Positions 17,666-26,372 of a stretch of DNA of 64,000 nucleotides are shown here, piece by piece; the first letter of the stretch is position 1; every line of letters starts with the position of its first letter. Source of the stretch: Deltaproteobacteria bacterium HGW-Deltaproteobacteria-18 (GTDB lineage: Bacteria > Desulfobacterota > Desulfovibrionia > Desulfovibrionales > Desulfomicrobiaceae); assembly GCA_002841885.1 (NCBI GenBank), contig PHBE01000009.1, positions 186,001-250,000 on the forward strand. The letters are read 5' to 3'. The notes beneath the pieces are model-generated. The model did no database searches, had not been told where the DNA came from, and worked only from the letters and a program-made list of their open reading frames with translations. The translations under genes and the position numbers were made by a program.

Positions 17666-19000
17666 ATGAAACTTTTCAAGTTGCTGGCCGTGATCCTTTG
17701 CTGGGCGCTCCTGGGCGCCCATTTTTCTTTTGCCTCAGACAGGGACATCCGCATGACGCCGGTGGTGCGCACCGTGCAAAGCGTGGCTCCGGCGGTGGTC
17801 AACATCCACACCGCACGCATCGTAGAACAGGAGCTCAATCCTTTTGGCTCCATGTTCGACGACACCCTGTTCCGCCATTTTTTCGGCTCGCAGGACCTGA
17901 CTCGAAGGTTCGAGCAACGCAGCCTCGGGTCGGGAGTGATCATCGACGCGGGCAAGAATCTGGTGCTGACCAACGCGCATGTCATCGAGGGGGCATCGAC
18001 CATCCGGGTGCGCCTTTTGGACGGGCGGCAGTTCGACGGCGAACTGGTCGGCTCCGATCCGGACTTCGACCTGGCCATCCTGCACCTGAAGGACGCCCGG
18101 GACCTGCCGCAGGCCACCATGGGCGATTCATCGGACATGATGATCGGCGAGACGGTCATCGCCATCGGCAACCCGTTCGGGTTCGGCAATACCGTGACCA
18201 CGGGCGTGGTTTCCGCCATGGAGCGGACCATCGAGACCAAGCAGGGTACCTTCACGGACTTCATCCAGACCGATGCGGCCATCAATCCCGGCAACAGCGG
18301 CGGTCCGCTCATGAACCTGGCCGGCGAGCTGGTCGGGATCAATACAGCTATTTATGCCGAAGCCGAAGGAATCGGGTTTGCCATTCCCATCAACAAGGCC
18401 AAGCGGGTCGTGGATGAGCTGGTCAGTTTCGGCCGTGTGCAGGCGGTGTGGCTGGGACTTGAGGGACAGGATGTGGACGAGCGCATCGCCCGTTATCTGG
18501 GCCTTGAGGAGGCGCGGGGGATGCTCGTGACCCAGGTGCATGAGGCATTGTCGCAAAAGGCCGGGATAACGCCCGGGGATGTGATCACCTCCGTCAACGG
18601 GGTGACTGTCGAGGACCGGAACCATTACCAGCGCATACTCAGAAATTTTACACTCGGTCAGGAGTTGCGTCTCGATCTTGCCGGGCAGGCGGGAAAGCGC
18701 AGGGCGTCCGTAAGGCTGCAACCCTTTACGAATGAAAAGGCATTGGACATGGCTGTTCGTCGCTGGGGCATGACTGTACAGGCCAGGGGACGCAACCTGG
18801 TCGTGTCCGGGGTCCGCCCCGGAAGCCCTGCCCAGCAGCTGGGGCTCAAGAACGGGGACCTTCTGCTCAAGGTGGCCGGAGACGCGCTGGCGTCCACGGA
18901 TGACTATGCCCGGGCTTTCAAGCGCTATCGCATGGCCAACACGGTGCTCCTGCTCGTGGCCAGGGACGGGCGCGGCTATCACGTGCGACTGCGCGTCTGA
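17666..19000 (+). CDS. HtrA/DegP-family periplasmic serine protease
   Basis: 444 residues with a signal peptide (residues 1 to about 24). The trypsin-like domain has the full triad: H105 (TNAHVIEG), D135 (DFDLAILHL) and S211 (NPGNSGGPLMN). A PDZ domain follows (about 270-350, with ARGMLVTQV and GDVITSVNG) and a shorter second PDZ-like segment (about 360-444, with GLKNGDLLLKVAG). The family degrades or refolds damaged envelope proteins. An AAGGAG ribosome site precedes the ATG, and alanine racemase starts 26 bases after the stop. Whether it is DegP, DegQ or DegS type is not decidable here; with two PDZ-like segments it is closer to DegP/DegQ. Confidence 0.95.
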   Translation: MKLFKLLAVILCWALLGAHFSFASDRDIRMTPVVRTVQSVAPAVVNIHTARIVEQELNPFGSMFDDTLFRHFFGSQDLTRRFEQRSLGSGVIIDAGKNLVLTNAHVIEGASTIRVRLLDGRQFDGELVGSDPDFDLAILHLKDARDLPQATMGDSSDMMIGETVIAIGNPFGFGNTVTTGVVSAMERTIETKQGTFTDFIQTDAAINPGNSGGPLMNLAGELVGINTAIYAEAEGIGFAIPINKAKRVVDELVSFGRVQAVWLGLEGQDVDERIARYLGLEEARGMLVTQVHEALSQKAGITPGDVITSVNGVTVEDRNHYQRILRNFTLGQELRLDLAGQAGKRRASVRLQPFTNEKALDMAVRRWGMTVQARGRNLVVSGVRPGSPAQQLGLKNGDLLLKVAGDALASTDDYARAFKRYRMANTVLLLVARDGRGYHVRLRV

Positions 19001-19026
19001 CAAGATCATCACTCAAGGAGCATTTC

Positions 19027-20148
19027 ATGACCATCTGGTACAATCATGTGCGCACGCGCATTCGTTTGCAGGCGCTGGTGGACAATTACAGGCTGATCCG
19101 CACCCGCGCCGTGAACCCTGCGCCTGTCATCAAGTCCGACGCCTATGGGCACGGGCTTCCCGAAGCGGCCGGGGCTCTTTTTGCGGCCGGGGCCCGGACC
19201 ATGGCGGCAGGAACAGTGGGTGAGGCCTCCGTTCTGAAGGACGCAGCGCCCGAGGCCGAAGTCATATCCCTGCTTGGTCCTCTTGATGCGGCCGATTATG
19301 CGTGCGTGTGCGAGCGCGACGTTGTCGCTTTCGTGGGCAGCACCGAACAGCTGCTGCTGCTGGAAGAGGCCGCGCGGCACGCCGGGACAACGGTCCGGGT
19401 CGCCCTGAAATTCGACACGGGCATGTCCCGGCTGGGTTTTACGGCGCAGGAGGCGCCGGGAGTGGCCGACACTCTGGACGGGCTGGAGCATGTCCGGGCG
19501 ACCATGGCCTGTTCTCATCTGGCCACGGCCGACGATCCGGAGCAGGTCGAGTATGTACGGGAGCAGGGCGGCCGGTTTGAACGCATCCTTGAGACCCTGC
19601 ATGCCCGGGGCCTGGATGTGCGGGCCAGTCTGGCCAACTCCGGGGCCATCTTCGCCTATCCCGGACTTCATCATGACCTGCAGCGCCCGGGCATATCCCT
19701 TTACGGCGGAAACCCCTTTCACGGCACGCCCTGGGAGGAGAAGGGGCTGGGCCTTAAGCCCGCCATGCAGGTCTCAAGCCGGCTGGTGCAGACCAGGACC
19801 ATCCCTGCCGGTCAAAGCGTGAGCTACGGGCGCACCTTTACCGCTCCTGACGAAATGCGCGTGGGTATCGTGGCCATCGGCTATGCCGACAATTATTCAC
19901 GCGGGCTGTCGGGCAAGGCGCAGATGCTTCTTCACGGCAGGCGCGTTCCGGTCCTTGGCCGGGTCTGCATGCAGCTCACCGCCGTGGACCTGACCCAGGT
20001 GCCGGAGGCGGCTACGGGCGATGAGATTTTCATGCTTGGAGGCGATGGCCCCGCAGCCATCTCTGCCGATGAGCTTGCCGGATGGTGGGGCACGATCACT
20101 TACGAGGTGTTCTGTCTGCTGGGACAGAACCCGCGCGAGTATTCCTAG
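19027..20148 (+). CDS. alr: Alanine racemase
   Basis: 373 residues. PLP-dependent fold-type III enzyme interconverting L- and D-alanine for peptidoglycan. The PLP lysine is K36 in PVIKSDAYGHG. The second catalytic base (Tyr) lies in AIGYADNYSRG, and the C-terminal motif VCMQLTAVDLTQ matches the family. Full length, with an AAGGAG site 6-7 bases before the ATG. Close spacing to the HtrA gene suggests co-transcription. Confidence 0.95.
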   Translation: MTIWYNHVRTRIRLQALVDNYRLIRTRAVNPAPVIKSDAYGHGLPEAAGALFAAGARTMAAGTVGEASVLKDAAPEAEVISLLGPLDAADYACVCERDVVAFVGSTEQLLLLEEAARHAGTTVRVALKFDTGMSRLGFTAQEAPGVADTLDGLEHVRATMACSHLATADDPEQVEYVREQGGRFERILETLHARGLDVRASLANSGAIFAYPGLHHDLQRPGISLYGGNPFHGTPWEEKGLGLKPAMQVSSRLVQTRTIPAGQSVSYGRTFTAPDEMRVGIVAIGYADNYSRGLSGKAQMLLHGRRVPVLGRVCMQLTAVDLTQVPEAATGDEIFMLGGDGPAAISADELAGWWGTITYEVFCLLGQNPREYS

Positions 20149-20279
20149 GCAGCCTCGCGCGTCTGGTGCGGCAGGTCATCCTGTGCAAAGCGGCGTCATC
20201 CGAAGAGCCGCTTCAACGTGCGTGCGGAAGGCCCGCGCCCTTTCGCAAGGATTGCGTTCAGATTCCCTCTGGAGAAGGT

Positions 20280-20726
20280 TCAAGGCTGTAGGAGCTTGAA
20301 TCCGGTTGCGGCATCGAGCACCCTTGCGGCGTCCGTGTCGACAAGTTCGACCAGCACGGCCTCCATGACCTGCCAGACCTTGACCCCGCCGCGGATGCAG
20401 CCGGTCACGGTGCTGGTTTCACGGCCGCAGGCCATATGCATGTGCAGCACTGGCCGACCCGTTTCGTCCGGGAAGATTGTCCCGGTGCCCGCCACTTCGC
20501 AGGCATCATCCAAAAGGTGATTCATGGGGGTGACCGGCGAGACGCCCCGGCTTTTCTCGGGGCCGACCACCAGGGAACTGGCACGGTCCGCCCCGCCCAA
20601 GATGATCAGAAATCCTGCCTTTACCTTTTCTTCAAGTGCCAGTCGTTCGATTTGTTCGTGCACGACGTCTTCATCTTCCAGCCGGATGACAAATGTCCGC
20701 CCTTGCCTGGCCTGTGAATATTTCAT
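20280..20726 (-). CDS. PPC (DUF296) domain DNA-binding-like protein
   Basis: 148 residues forming one PPC/DUF296 domain: FVIRLEDEDVVHEQIERLA, GFLIILGGADRAS, HMHMACGRE (metal-binding-type histidines) and GCIRGGVKVWQVMEAVL. Plant relatives carry AT-hooks; bacterial stand-alone versions like this have none and their role is not settled. I use the ATG at 20726, which has AGAGGAAAAG just upstream; a longer frame to 21032 is not supported by a ribosome site and runs over the next gene's start. Confidence 0.85.
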   Translation of the reverse strand: MKYSQARQGRTFVIRLEDEDVVHEQIERLALEEKVKAGFLIILGGADRASSLVVGPEKSRGVSPVTPMNHLLDDACEVAGTGTIFPDETGRPVLHMHMACGRETSTVTGCIRGGVKVWQVMEAVLVELVDTDAARVLDAATGFKLLQP

Positions 20727-20910
20727 GGGTCTTTTCCTCTGAGGTCGCCTGTTTTTTTTTGGTGCGCGAGTTCTTCGTTCAGGCCCGATAACAGGTCCTT
20801 GCGCCGGACGGCGAAGGTATGTAGCGGCTGAGAACTTGCGGCAACTGTTTTGACTTAGGGTGATTTTTTGTGTAGCTAGCACACTGAAAATGAGCACTGG
20901 AGGGGACGCT

Positions 20911-21627
20911 ATGGATTTTCCGCAAGGTGGGCAAGGCCCCCGTAGAGAGTTTTCGGCTTTGCCTGTATTTGCGCTCATCCTTTTTGTTTTTTGCACCTTG
21001 CCCGGATGTTCGACCAAACACGTGGACTCCACCGCAGACCTTGCAGCCGCCCTGCATGATTCTTCGGGACATCCGGAAGGGGCCCGGGGTGAAGCCCTGT
21101 CTGTACGCCACCGCGAATTCGATTACTCGATCCTCTTTTCCCGTGACAACGATTATTTCTCCATGTCGGATCCTGAATATGCCGCCGACTTCTCTTCCTT
21201 GGCGATGACGGATGAAATCGAGCCGGTTCCTTCCATTGCCGACATTGTTCTGGCCCAGTATGAAGGCTGGCGAGGAGTGCGCTATCGCCTTGGAGGCACG
21301 GACTATCGCGGTATAGATTGCTCGGCGCTGGTGCAGGCTGTCTTCAAGGACGCCTTTGAGATGGATTTGCCCCGCACATCCGCAGAGCAGGTCAAATTGG
21401 GCGAGCCTGTGCCCCGCAACGAGATCCAGTCCGGTGATCTGCTTTACTTCATTGATCGCGGCCGCAAGCATGTCGGCGTGGCCGTGAATGAAAACGAGTT
21501 TTTGCACGCCTCGCGCAAGAAAGGTGTGATCCTGTCCAAGTTCGACGGGTACTGGACCCCGCGTCTGAAGCGCGTCCGTCGCATCCTGGATTGCAACGAA
21601 ATGGACCTTCGTCCCAACGGCGGCTGA
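20911..21627 (+). CDS. NlpC/P60-family lipoprotein (cell-wall endopeptidase-like), copy 1
   Basis: 238 residues. Signal peptide with lipobox (CTLPGC-S), a linker of about 80 residues, then an NlpC/P60 domain (about 105-235) with catalytic Cys in GIDCSALVQAVF, catalytic His in RKHVGVAVN and the distal polar residue near EFLHASRKKG. Predicted outer-membrane lipoprotein hydrolysing D-glutamyl-meso-diaminopimelate-type links. The ATG at 20911 has a strong GGAGGGG site; an upstream in-frame start at 20860 lacks one. The following gene is a shorter relative in the same orientation. Confidence 0.9.
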   Translation: MDFPQGGQGPRREFSALPVFALILFVFCTLPGCSTKHVDSTADLAAALHDSSGHPEGARGEALSVRHREFDYSILFSRDNDYFSMSDPEYAADFSSLAMTDEIEPVPSIADIVLAQYEGWRGVRYRLGGTDYRGIDCSALVQAVFKDAFEMDLPRTSAEQVKLGEPVPRNEIQSGDLLYFIDRGRKHVGVAVNENEFLHASRKKGVILSKFDGYWTPRLKRVRRILDCNEMDLRPNGG

Positions 21628-21700
21628 GCCTGGGCCGGACGTCGATGTCTTGGCCAGCACTTTGCCCCGGGTGCCTGGCGCATGCAGGGGGCGCCAATAT

Positions 21701-22222
21701 ATGACTGCCCGAAACCCTTGTGCTCTGTCAGGCCGGATGGCCGTTAATTTTTCCACTCTGTTTTTTTTGTGCCTGCTCTTTCTGGGTGTCGGTTGCGCGC
21801 CCAAGTCCGTGATCCAGCCTCCCTTGATCCCCCCTTCTCCATCCGCTCTCCGTGACGCGTCGGTTTCCGACATTCTGCTGTCCCAGTTCAAGACCTGGAA
21901 AGGCGTGCGGCACCGCATCGGTGGCACGGATCGGCAGGGCGTGGATTGTTCGGGACTGGTGCAGAACATTTTCAGGGAGGCGTTTCAAGTGGAGTTGCCC
22001 CGCACATCCCGCGACCAGAGCCGGATGGGGCAAAGTATCGACGCCAGGGAGATGCGGCCCGGAGATCTGGTGTATTTTCTGGATAAGGGCGGGGACCACA
22101 TCGGCGTAGTTGTCGCGGACAGAACGTTTCTGCACGCGTCGGCGAGTCGGGGGGTTACGCTCTCAACCTTCGACGCCTACTGGTGGCCGAGACTCAGGCG
22201 TGTGCAGCGCGTCCTGTCCTGA
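21701..22222 (+). CDS. NlpC/P60-family lipoprotein, copy 2
   Basis: 173 residues. Signal peptide and lipobox (LFLGVGC-A), a short Pro-rich linker, then an NlpC/P60 domain: Cys in GVDCSGLVQNIF, His in GDHIGVVVA and FLHASASRGV. Similar to the preceding gene over the catalytic domain but without its about 80-residue insert, so the two look like an old tandem duplication. The ATG at 21701 has AGGGGGC 9 bases upstream; ATG 21737 is an alternative that still leaves a full lipoprotein signal. Stops 5 bases from the convergent DUF2784 gene. Confidence 0.88.
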   Translation: MTARNPCALSGRMAVNFSTLFFLCLLFLGVGCAPKSVIQPPLIPPSPSALRDASVSDILLSQFKTWKGVRHRIGGTDRQGVDCSGLVQNIFREAFQVELPRTSRDQSRMGQSIDAREMRPGDLVYFLDKGGDHIGVVVADRTFLHASASRGVTLSTFDAYWWPRLRRVQRVLS

Positions 22223-22227
22223 CTTTT

Positions 22228-22608
22228 TCATTTTTCCGTCCGATTGCGCTCCGATCTTTTCTTCAGAACCCAACCATACACGGCGACGTTGACCACTACG
22301 ACCGCCCCTGCCAGCATCATCTGGGCTTCTCGGGTCAGCCCGTCTGGGTAGATCACGGCGAGCAGGTACCGCTCCACGAATCCTCCCGCATACCCTTCCT
22401 CTCCAGCCCGGCGCAGCAGGGCGTTCTCCAGATCCGTCAGCGGACAGTACCAGCCAAAGGCCTCGACCAGAACGCCCCAGAGCGCCGCAGGGACATGGAC
22501 GACGGCGAATCGCGGGTACCTGGGCACGGCAAGGCCGCCGAGCATGATCAGACAGATGAAGGAAAGGTGCAGGATGAGAACCGCGTTGGCGGCAATAAGG
22601 TGGGCCAT
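22228..22608 (-). CDS. DUF2784 family membrane protein
   Basis: 126 residues with three to four membrane helices (AANAVLILHLSFICLIMLGGLA, VVHVPAALWGVLVEAFGWYCPLT, MMLAGAVVVVNVAVYGW). The aromatic/Cys loop WYCPLTDLE and the YPDGL segment fit the DUF2784 family, whose function is unknown. I chose the ATG at 22608; the longer open frame to 22686 overlaps the C-terminus of the SNF2 gene and lacks a ribosome site there. Confidence 0.75.
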   Translation of the reverse strand: MAHLIAANAVLILHLSFICLIMLGGLAVPRYPRFAVVHVPAALWGVLVEAFGWYCPLTDLENALLRRAGEEGYAGGFVERYLLAVIYPDGLTREAQMMLAGAVVVVNVAVYGWVLKKRSERNRTEK

Positions 22609-22663
22609 GAAACCTTGCCCGAATGAAAAGGGGGGAGGGCCCGTGCCTTTCCCCCCAAGGTTT

Positions 22664-25600
22664 CTAGATTTCGAAGAGCATTTCAAGATCCGAGCGGGTC
22701 AGGCTCTTCCAGGCAGACTGACCGGGGATGATTGAGTCGGCGATGCCTTTCTTGGATTCCTGGAGTTTCAGAATCTTCTCTTCGACCGTGTTCTCGCAGA
22801 TCATCTTGTAGGCGAAGACCTGACGGGTCTGGCCGATGCGGTGCGTACGGTCGGTGGCCTGATCTTCCACCGCCGGATTCCACCACGGGTCGTAGTGGAT
22901 GACGTAGTCGGCCGAGGTCAGGTTCAGGCCCGTGCCGCCCGCTTTCAGGGAAATCAGGAAGATGGGGATCTCGGGCGTGTTGTTGAATTTGTCGACCTGT
23001 TCGAAACGGTCCTTCGATGTACCATCGAGGTAACAGAAGGGGATCTCCACCATATGCAGCCAGTTGCGGATGATATGCAGCATCTGCACGAACTGCGAGA
23101 AGACCAGCACCTTGTGCCCGTCGTCAATGATGGAGGTGACCAGATCCTTGAAGGCCTCGAACTTGCCGGAAGACAGGTTGGCGTTGAAGCCGGGCATGTC
23201 GAGCTTGAGCAGCCTTGGGTGGCAGCAGATCTGACGCAGCTTCAGGAGCGCATCGAGAATGGAGATCTGGCTCTGGCCGATACCTTTCTCGTCCACGTCC
23301 TGCAGGACCTGCTCCTTGAGTTTCTTGGCCAGGGCCGAGTAAAGGTCGCGCTGATCGTCCAGCAGGGCGGAGTAGTAGATGTTTTCGATCTTGGGAGGCA
23401 GATCCTTGGCCACCTCGTTCTTGGTCCGGCGCAGGATGAAGGGTTTGACCCTGGCTTTCAGATACCCGAGGCTGTCGTCGTCGCCGTCCTTGATGGGCTT
23501 GACGAACCCTTTCTGGAAGGATGCCTGGGAGCCCAGGAAGCCGGGCATGAGAAACTCGAACAGGGACCACAGCTCAAGGAGCGTGTTCTCGATGGGCGTG
23601 CCCGACAGGCACAGGCGGAAGCGGGCCTGCATCTTGCGCACGCTGCGGGCGGTAATGGTGTTCGGGTTCTTGATGTTCTGGGCTTCGTCCAGAATGACCG
23701 CGTTGAATTCGAATTTGAGAAGTTCGTCCAGATCCCGGCGCAGGAGCGCATAGGTAGTGATGATCAATTCCGAGGACTCGATCTTCTTGAACAGGTTTTC
23801 TCGCCGCGCGCCATAGATGACCAGGCGTTTCATGTCCGGCACGAATTTCTGCGCTTCGCGTTCCCAGTTGGGCAGGACAGAGGTCGGCACGATGATCAGG
23901 TTCGGGCCCTTGTGCCCCTGCTCCTTCATGTACTGCAGGAAGGTCAGGGTCTGGATGGTCTTGCCCAGGCCCATCTCGTCGGCCAGGATGCCGCCGAAGT
24001 GGTATTCGCGCAGGAAGTTCAGGTAGCTTACGCCCTGCAGCTGGTACGGTCGCAGGGTCGCGTCCAGGCCCTTGGGCTTCTCGACCTGCTTGATCTCCTG
24101 GAAGTCGTTGATCTTGTCGCGCAGGGTGTCCCAGAAACCATCGGAGGTAGTCTCGGGGATGTCCTCGAGGATCTTGTCCAGAACCGGCGCCTCGAAATTC
24201 TCGAACCGCTTCTTGGGCGGTTTTTCCGGATCAAGGCCGAGGGCGATGAGCTTGTGGCCGAGCTTCTCAAGCCACGACTCGGGCAGACTGGTGTAGGAGC
24301 CGTCTTTGAGCTGCACATAACGCTTGCCCTGGGTCCAGGCTTTCCAGATCTTGTCTATGGGGACGGAGATGTCATCGTACTCGACGTTGATCTCAAGATT
24401 GAACCACTTGTCCTCTTCCTGCGTCTCCACCGTGGCCACCACGTTGGGCGGGGTCAGGCGGACCTTGTAGCGGGCCAGATCCTTTTCGCCGTAGACGCGG
24501 TAGGCCTCCACCAGTTTGGGATAGGCGTCGAGCAGGAAGGTGATGGCCTCTTCGGGTTCCAGGAACCAGATGGCGCTGCTTCTGGGCTGGAAGTTCATGT
24601 CCATGAGGGTGGTCAGGAGCGCTTCCTCTTCTTCCTGATCGCGGCGGATGAGGAAGGATTTGCCCTCGAACTGGTAGCTGCCGGTCTGCAAATCCTGATT
24701 CGGGCCCGGCAGGGAGATGTCTCCGTGCTCGGTCTCGTAGATATTCTGGATCTCGAGGGTCAGCAGGCTGCCTTCCTCGTTCAGGAAGAGTTTGGGATTG
24801 TAGTTCGCGGGCACGAAAATGGGCTGCATGCGCTCCAGGAATTCTTCCTGCCCGTGCAGGTCCGATGCCGGAATCTGGGTCCAGACGCGGTCCAGAAATT
24901 CGGAGATGTCCGCATGGGGGATGATCGGGGGGGAGATCACGAGTTCCTGGATCAGGCTCGGGCGCAGGCCCGTCTGCACCGGGTAGAAGCTGTGCTTGAG
25001 ACAGACCCACAGGGGCAGATGTCCGTAAAAGGACACGTTCTGGTTCAGGATGGAGAAGGGCACTTTGCCCTCGCGGCCGAGCATGATGTCAAAGGACAGG
25101 CCCTCATCGGTGAACTTTGGCCGTAGCTGAAGACGCATGGGAGTGCTCTCGATGCGTACGGGCTGTTCTGATTCTTCCCACAATAGGTAGTATTCGTTCT
25201 TTATGGCCCAGAAGAACCAGGTCATGAGCCCGAAGGGAATCTCGACCCTGTGTCCGTAATAGTCGAGATACTGGCCGATCTGTTCCGCAACCTTGGGCAG
25301 TTCCGGCGAGATCTCGCACCAGTCCGGATTGCGGATGATCTGTTCAAGAGTCACGGGGTTCTGGACCGTGGACAGGCCCGACTTGTTCTGCCGGGCGCGA
25401 AAAAATTCGACCTGCAGGCGTCCGGTCTCGGCGAAGAAACGGTAAATGAAGTAATGATGGCCCGGTTCCGGCTCAAGGGCGGTGGAAAAGAAATAGCGGA
25501 AGCTTTGTTTCCATTCGGACTTTATGGGCTGAGCTTCCACCTCGCGCTTGACGTCGAGTTTGGAGAGAAGCCCCAGGGCCGTGGCTGCCACATGGCGGCA

Positions 25601-25870
25601 GATGCCGGAAAAGGAATCCTGGCAGTTGCAGTAGGAATGGACGGAACCCTGGTCGAGGTTGATGCCCAGTTCCGAGGAATAGGTCTGGAAATCGTCGCCC
25701 TGGATCTGGCCTTCAACGTCCCAGGAGTCCTCGTCACGGCGGATGTCGATCTTCTGGATGCCACCGTCGGCAATGAGATATTGGGCCCCGTCGCGGATGT
25801 GCTCGGGAATATTGTCAGACAAGAAATTGTGCACGATGCGTTGAATGCGTGCTTCGTCGGAATGGGACAT
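22664..25870 (-). CDS. SNF2/RapA-type helicase-like ATPase with SWIM zinc finger
   Basis: 1068 residues. N-terminal SWIM zinc finger near residues 78-95 (CNCQDSFSGICRH). A long middle region of about 500 residues is typical of bacterial SNF2 proteins. The Swi2/Snf2 ATPase follows: motif I DEMGLGKTIQTL at about residue 630, DEAQ box (LDEAQNIKNP) at about 730, motif III SGTPIENTLLELWSL, and a C-terminal helicase lobe with SLKAGGTGLNLT and THRIGQTRQVFAYK. The family moves along double-stranded DNA or displaces bound proteins rather than unwinding. It is transcribed alone. No restriction or defence gene adjoins it, so a housekeeping or transcription-recycling role is as likely as defence. Confidence 0.93.
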   Translation of the reverse strand: MSHSDEARIQRIVHNFLSDNIPEHIRDGAQYLIADGGIQKIDIRRDEDSWDVEGQIQGDDFQTYSSELGINLDQGSVHSYCNCQDSFSGICRHVAATALGLLSKLDVKREVEAQPIKSEWKQSFRYFFSTALEPEPGHHYFIYRFFAETGRLQVEFFRARQNKSGLSTVQNPVTLEQIIRNPDWCEISPELPKVAEQIGQYLDYYGHRVEIPFGLMTWFFWAIKNEYYLLWEESEQPVRIESTPMRLQLRPKFTDEGLSFDIMLGREGKVPFSILNQNVSFYGHLPLWVCLKHSFYPVQTGLRPSLIQELVISPPIIPHADISEFLDRVWTQIPASDLHGQEEFLERMQPIFVPANYNPKLFLNEEGSLLTLEIQNIYETEHGDISLPGPNQDLQTGSYQFEGKSFLIRRDQEEEEALLTTLMDMNFQPRSSAIWFLEPEEAITFLLDAYPKLVEAYRVYGEKDLARYKVRLTPPNVVATVETQEEDKWFNLEINVEYDDISVPIDKIWKAWTQGKRYVQLKDGSYTSLPESWLEKLGHKLIALGLDPEKPPKKRFENFEAPVLDKILEDIPETTSDGFWDTLRDKINDFQEIKQVEKPKGLDATLRPYQLQGVSYLNFLREYHFGGILADEMGLGKTIQTLTFLQYMKEQGHKGPNLIIVPTSVLPNWEREAQKFVPDMKRLVIYGARRENLFKKIESSELIITTYALLRRDLDELLKFEFNAVILDEAQNIKNPNTITARSVRKMQARFRLCLSGTPIENTLLELWSLFEFLMPGFLGSQASFQKGFVKPIKDGDDDSLGYLKARVKPFILRRTKNEVAKDLPPKIENIYYSALLDDQRDLYSALAKKLKEQVLQDVDEKGIGQSQISILDALLKLRQICCHPRLLKLDMPGFNANLSSGKFEAFKDLVTSIIDDGHKVLVFSQFVQMLHIIRNWLHMVEIPFCYLDGTSKDRFEQVDKFNNTPEIPIFLISLKAGGTGLNLTSADYVIHYDPWWNPAVEDQATDRTHRIGQTRQVFAYKMICENTVEEKILKLQESKKGIADSIIPGQSAWKSLTRSDLEMLFEI

Positions 25871-26372
25871 GTTTTGGGTTTATCTCCGTAAAACCGCTTT
25901 CGGCGGTGATATGTCAGGGCCTGTCGTCACTTCCGGAGCGTTGGATGCGAAGCACGGCACGGCACAATTGAACCATTTAAACAAATCACAATTCTTTATC
26001 AAGAGCTGTAACAATTTGGGAAAGATCTTTTTGAAAATGAGCCGGGAAGCGCTAACTTGCTCAGTTCCCGTGGAAATTCGGATTCGGGAAGTCGGAATTG
26101 GCCTCATCTATGGATGAAGTCGTATGACATAATTTAAAACGATTATCCATGTGTATGTCTACCCAAGTTGGCGCCCAAGGTGCGTGGCGTATTTTTAGCG
26201 ATCAGTCTGCGGCCTCCTGCCGTTGGGGTCGCAACAGTCCAGCCCGGGCTTCGGGGCCTTTGCCTTTTGCAATTGACCCGCGGGGGCGTCAAAGAGAAGT
26301 TGACATTTTGAAGTCTGAAGGCCAATTTCAAGCTGGATTTGGTTCCATATCCCCGGGCCTACAGGAAAAAAC
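25871..26372. other. Intergenic region between divergent SNF2 and RelA/SpoT genes
   Basis: About 500 bases, with an AT-rich core (about 25970-26160) expected to hold both promoters. A TTGACA hexamer occurs at 26300-26305, oriented toward the RelA/SpoT gene, but the matching -10 region (CAATTT) is poor, so I do not call a promoter. No hairpin with T-run, tRNA or coding sequence was recognised. Confidence 0.4.

Noticed and set aside
20727-21032. N-terminal extension of the PPC/DUF296 protein
   Set aside because: It overlaps the divergent lipoprotein gene start and lacks a ribosome site; AGAGGAAAAG supports the ATG at 20726.
22841-25126. 761-codon open frame on the plus strand
   Set aside because: It is antisense to the SNF2 gene, has no ribosome site or motif, and its length follows from the GC-rich codon bias of the real gene. 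The SNF2 frame has unmistakable motifs.
22664-25870. SNF2 protein as part of a DISARM or similar defence island
   Set aside because: No methyltransferase, nuclease, DUF1998 or other defence gene adjoins it; neighbours are DUF2784, lipoproteins and RelA/SpoT.
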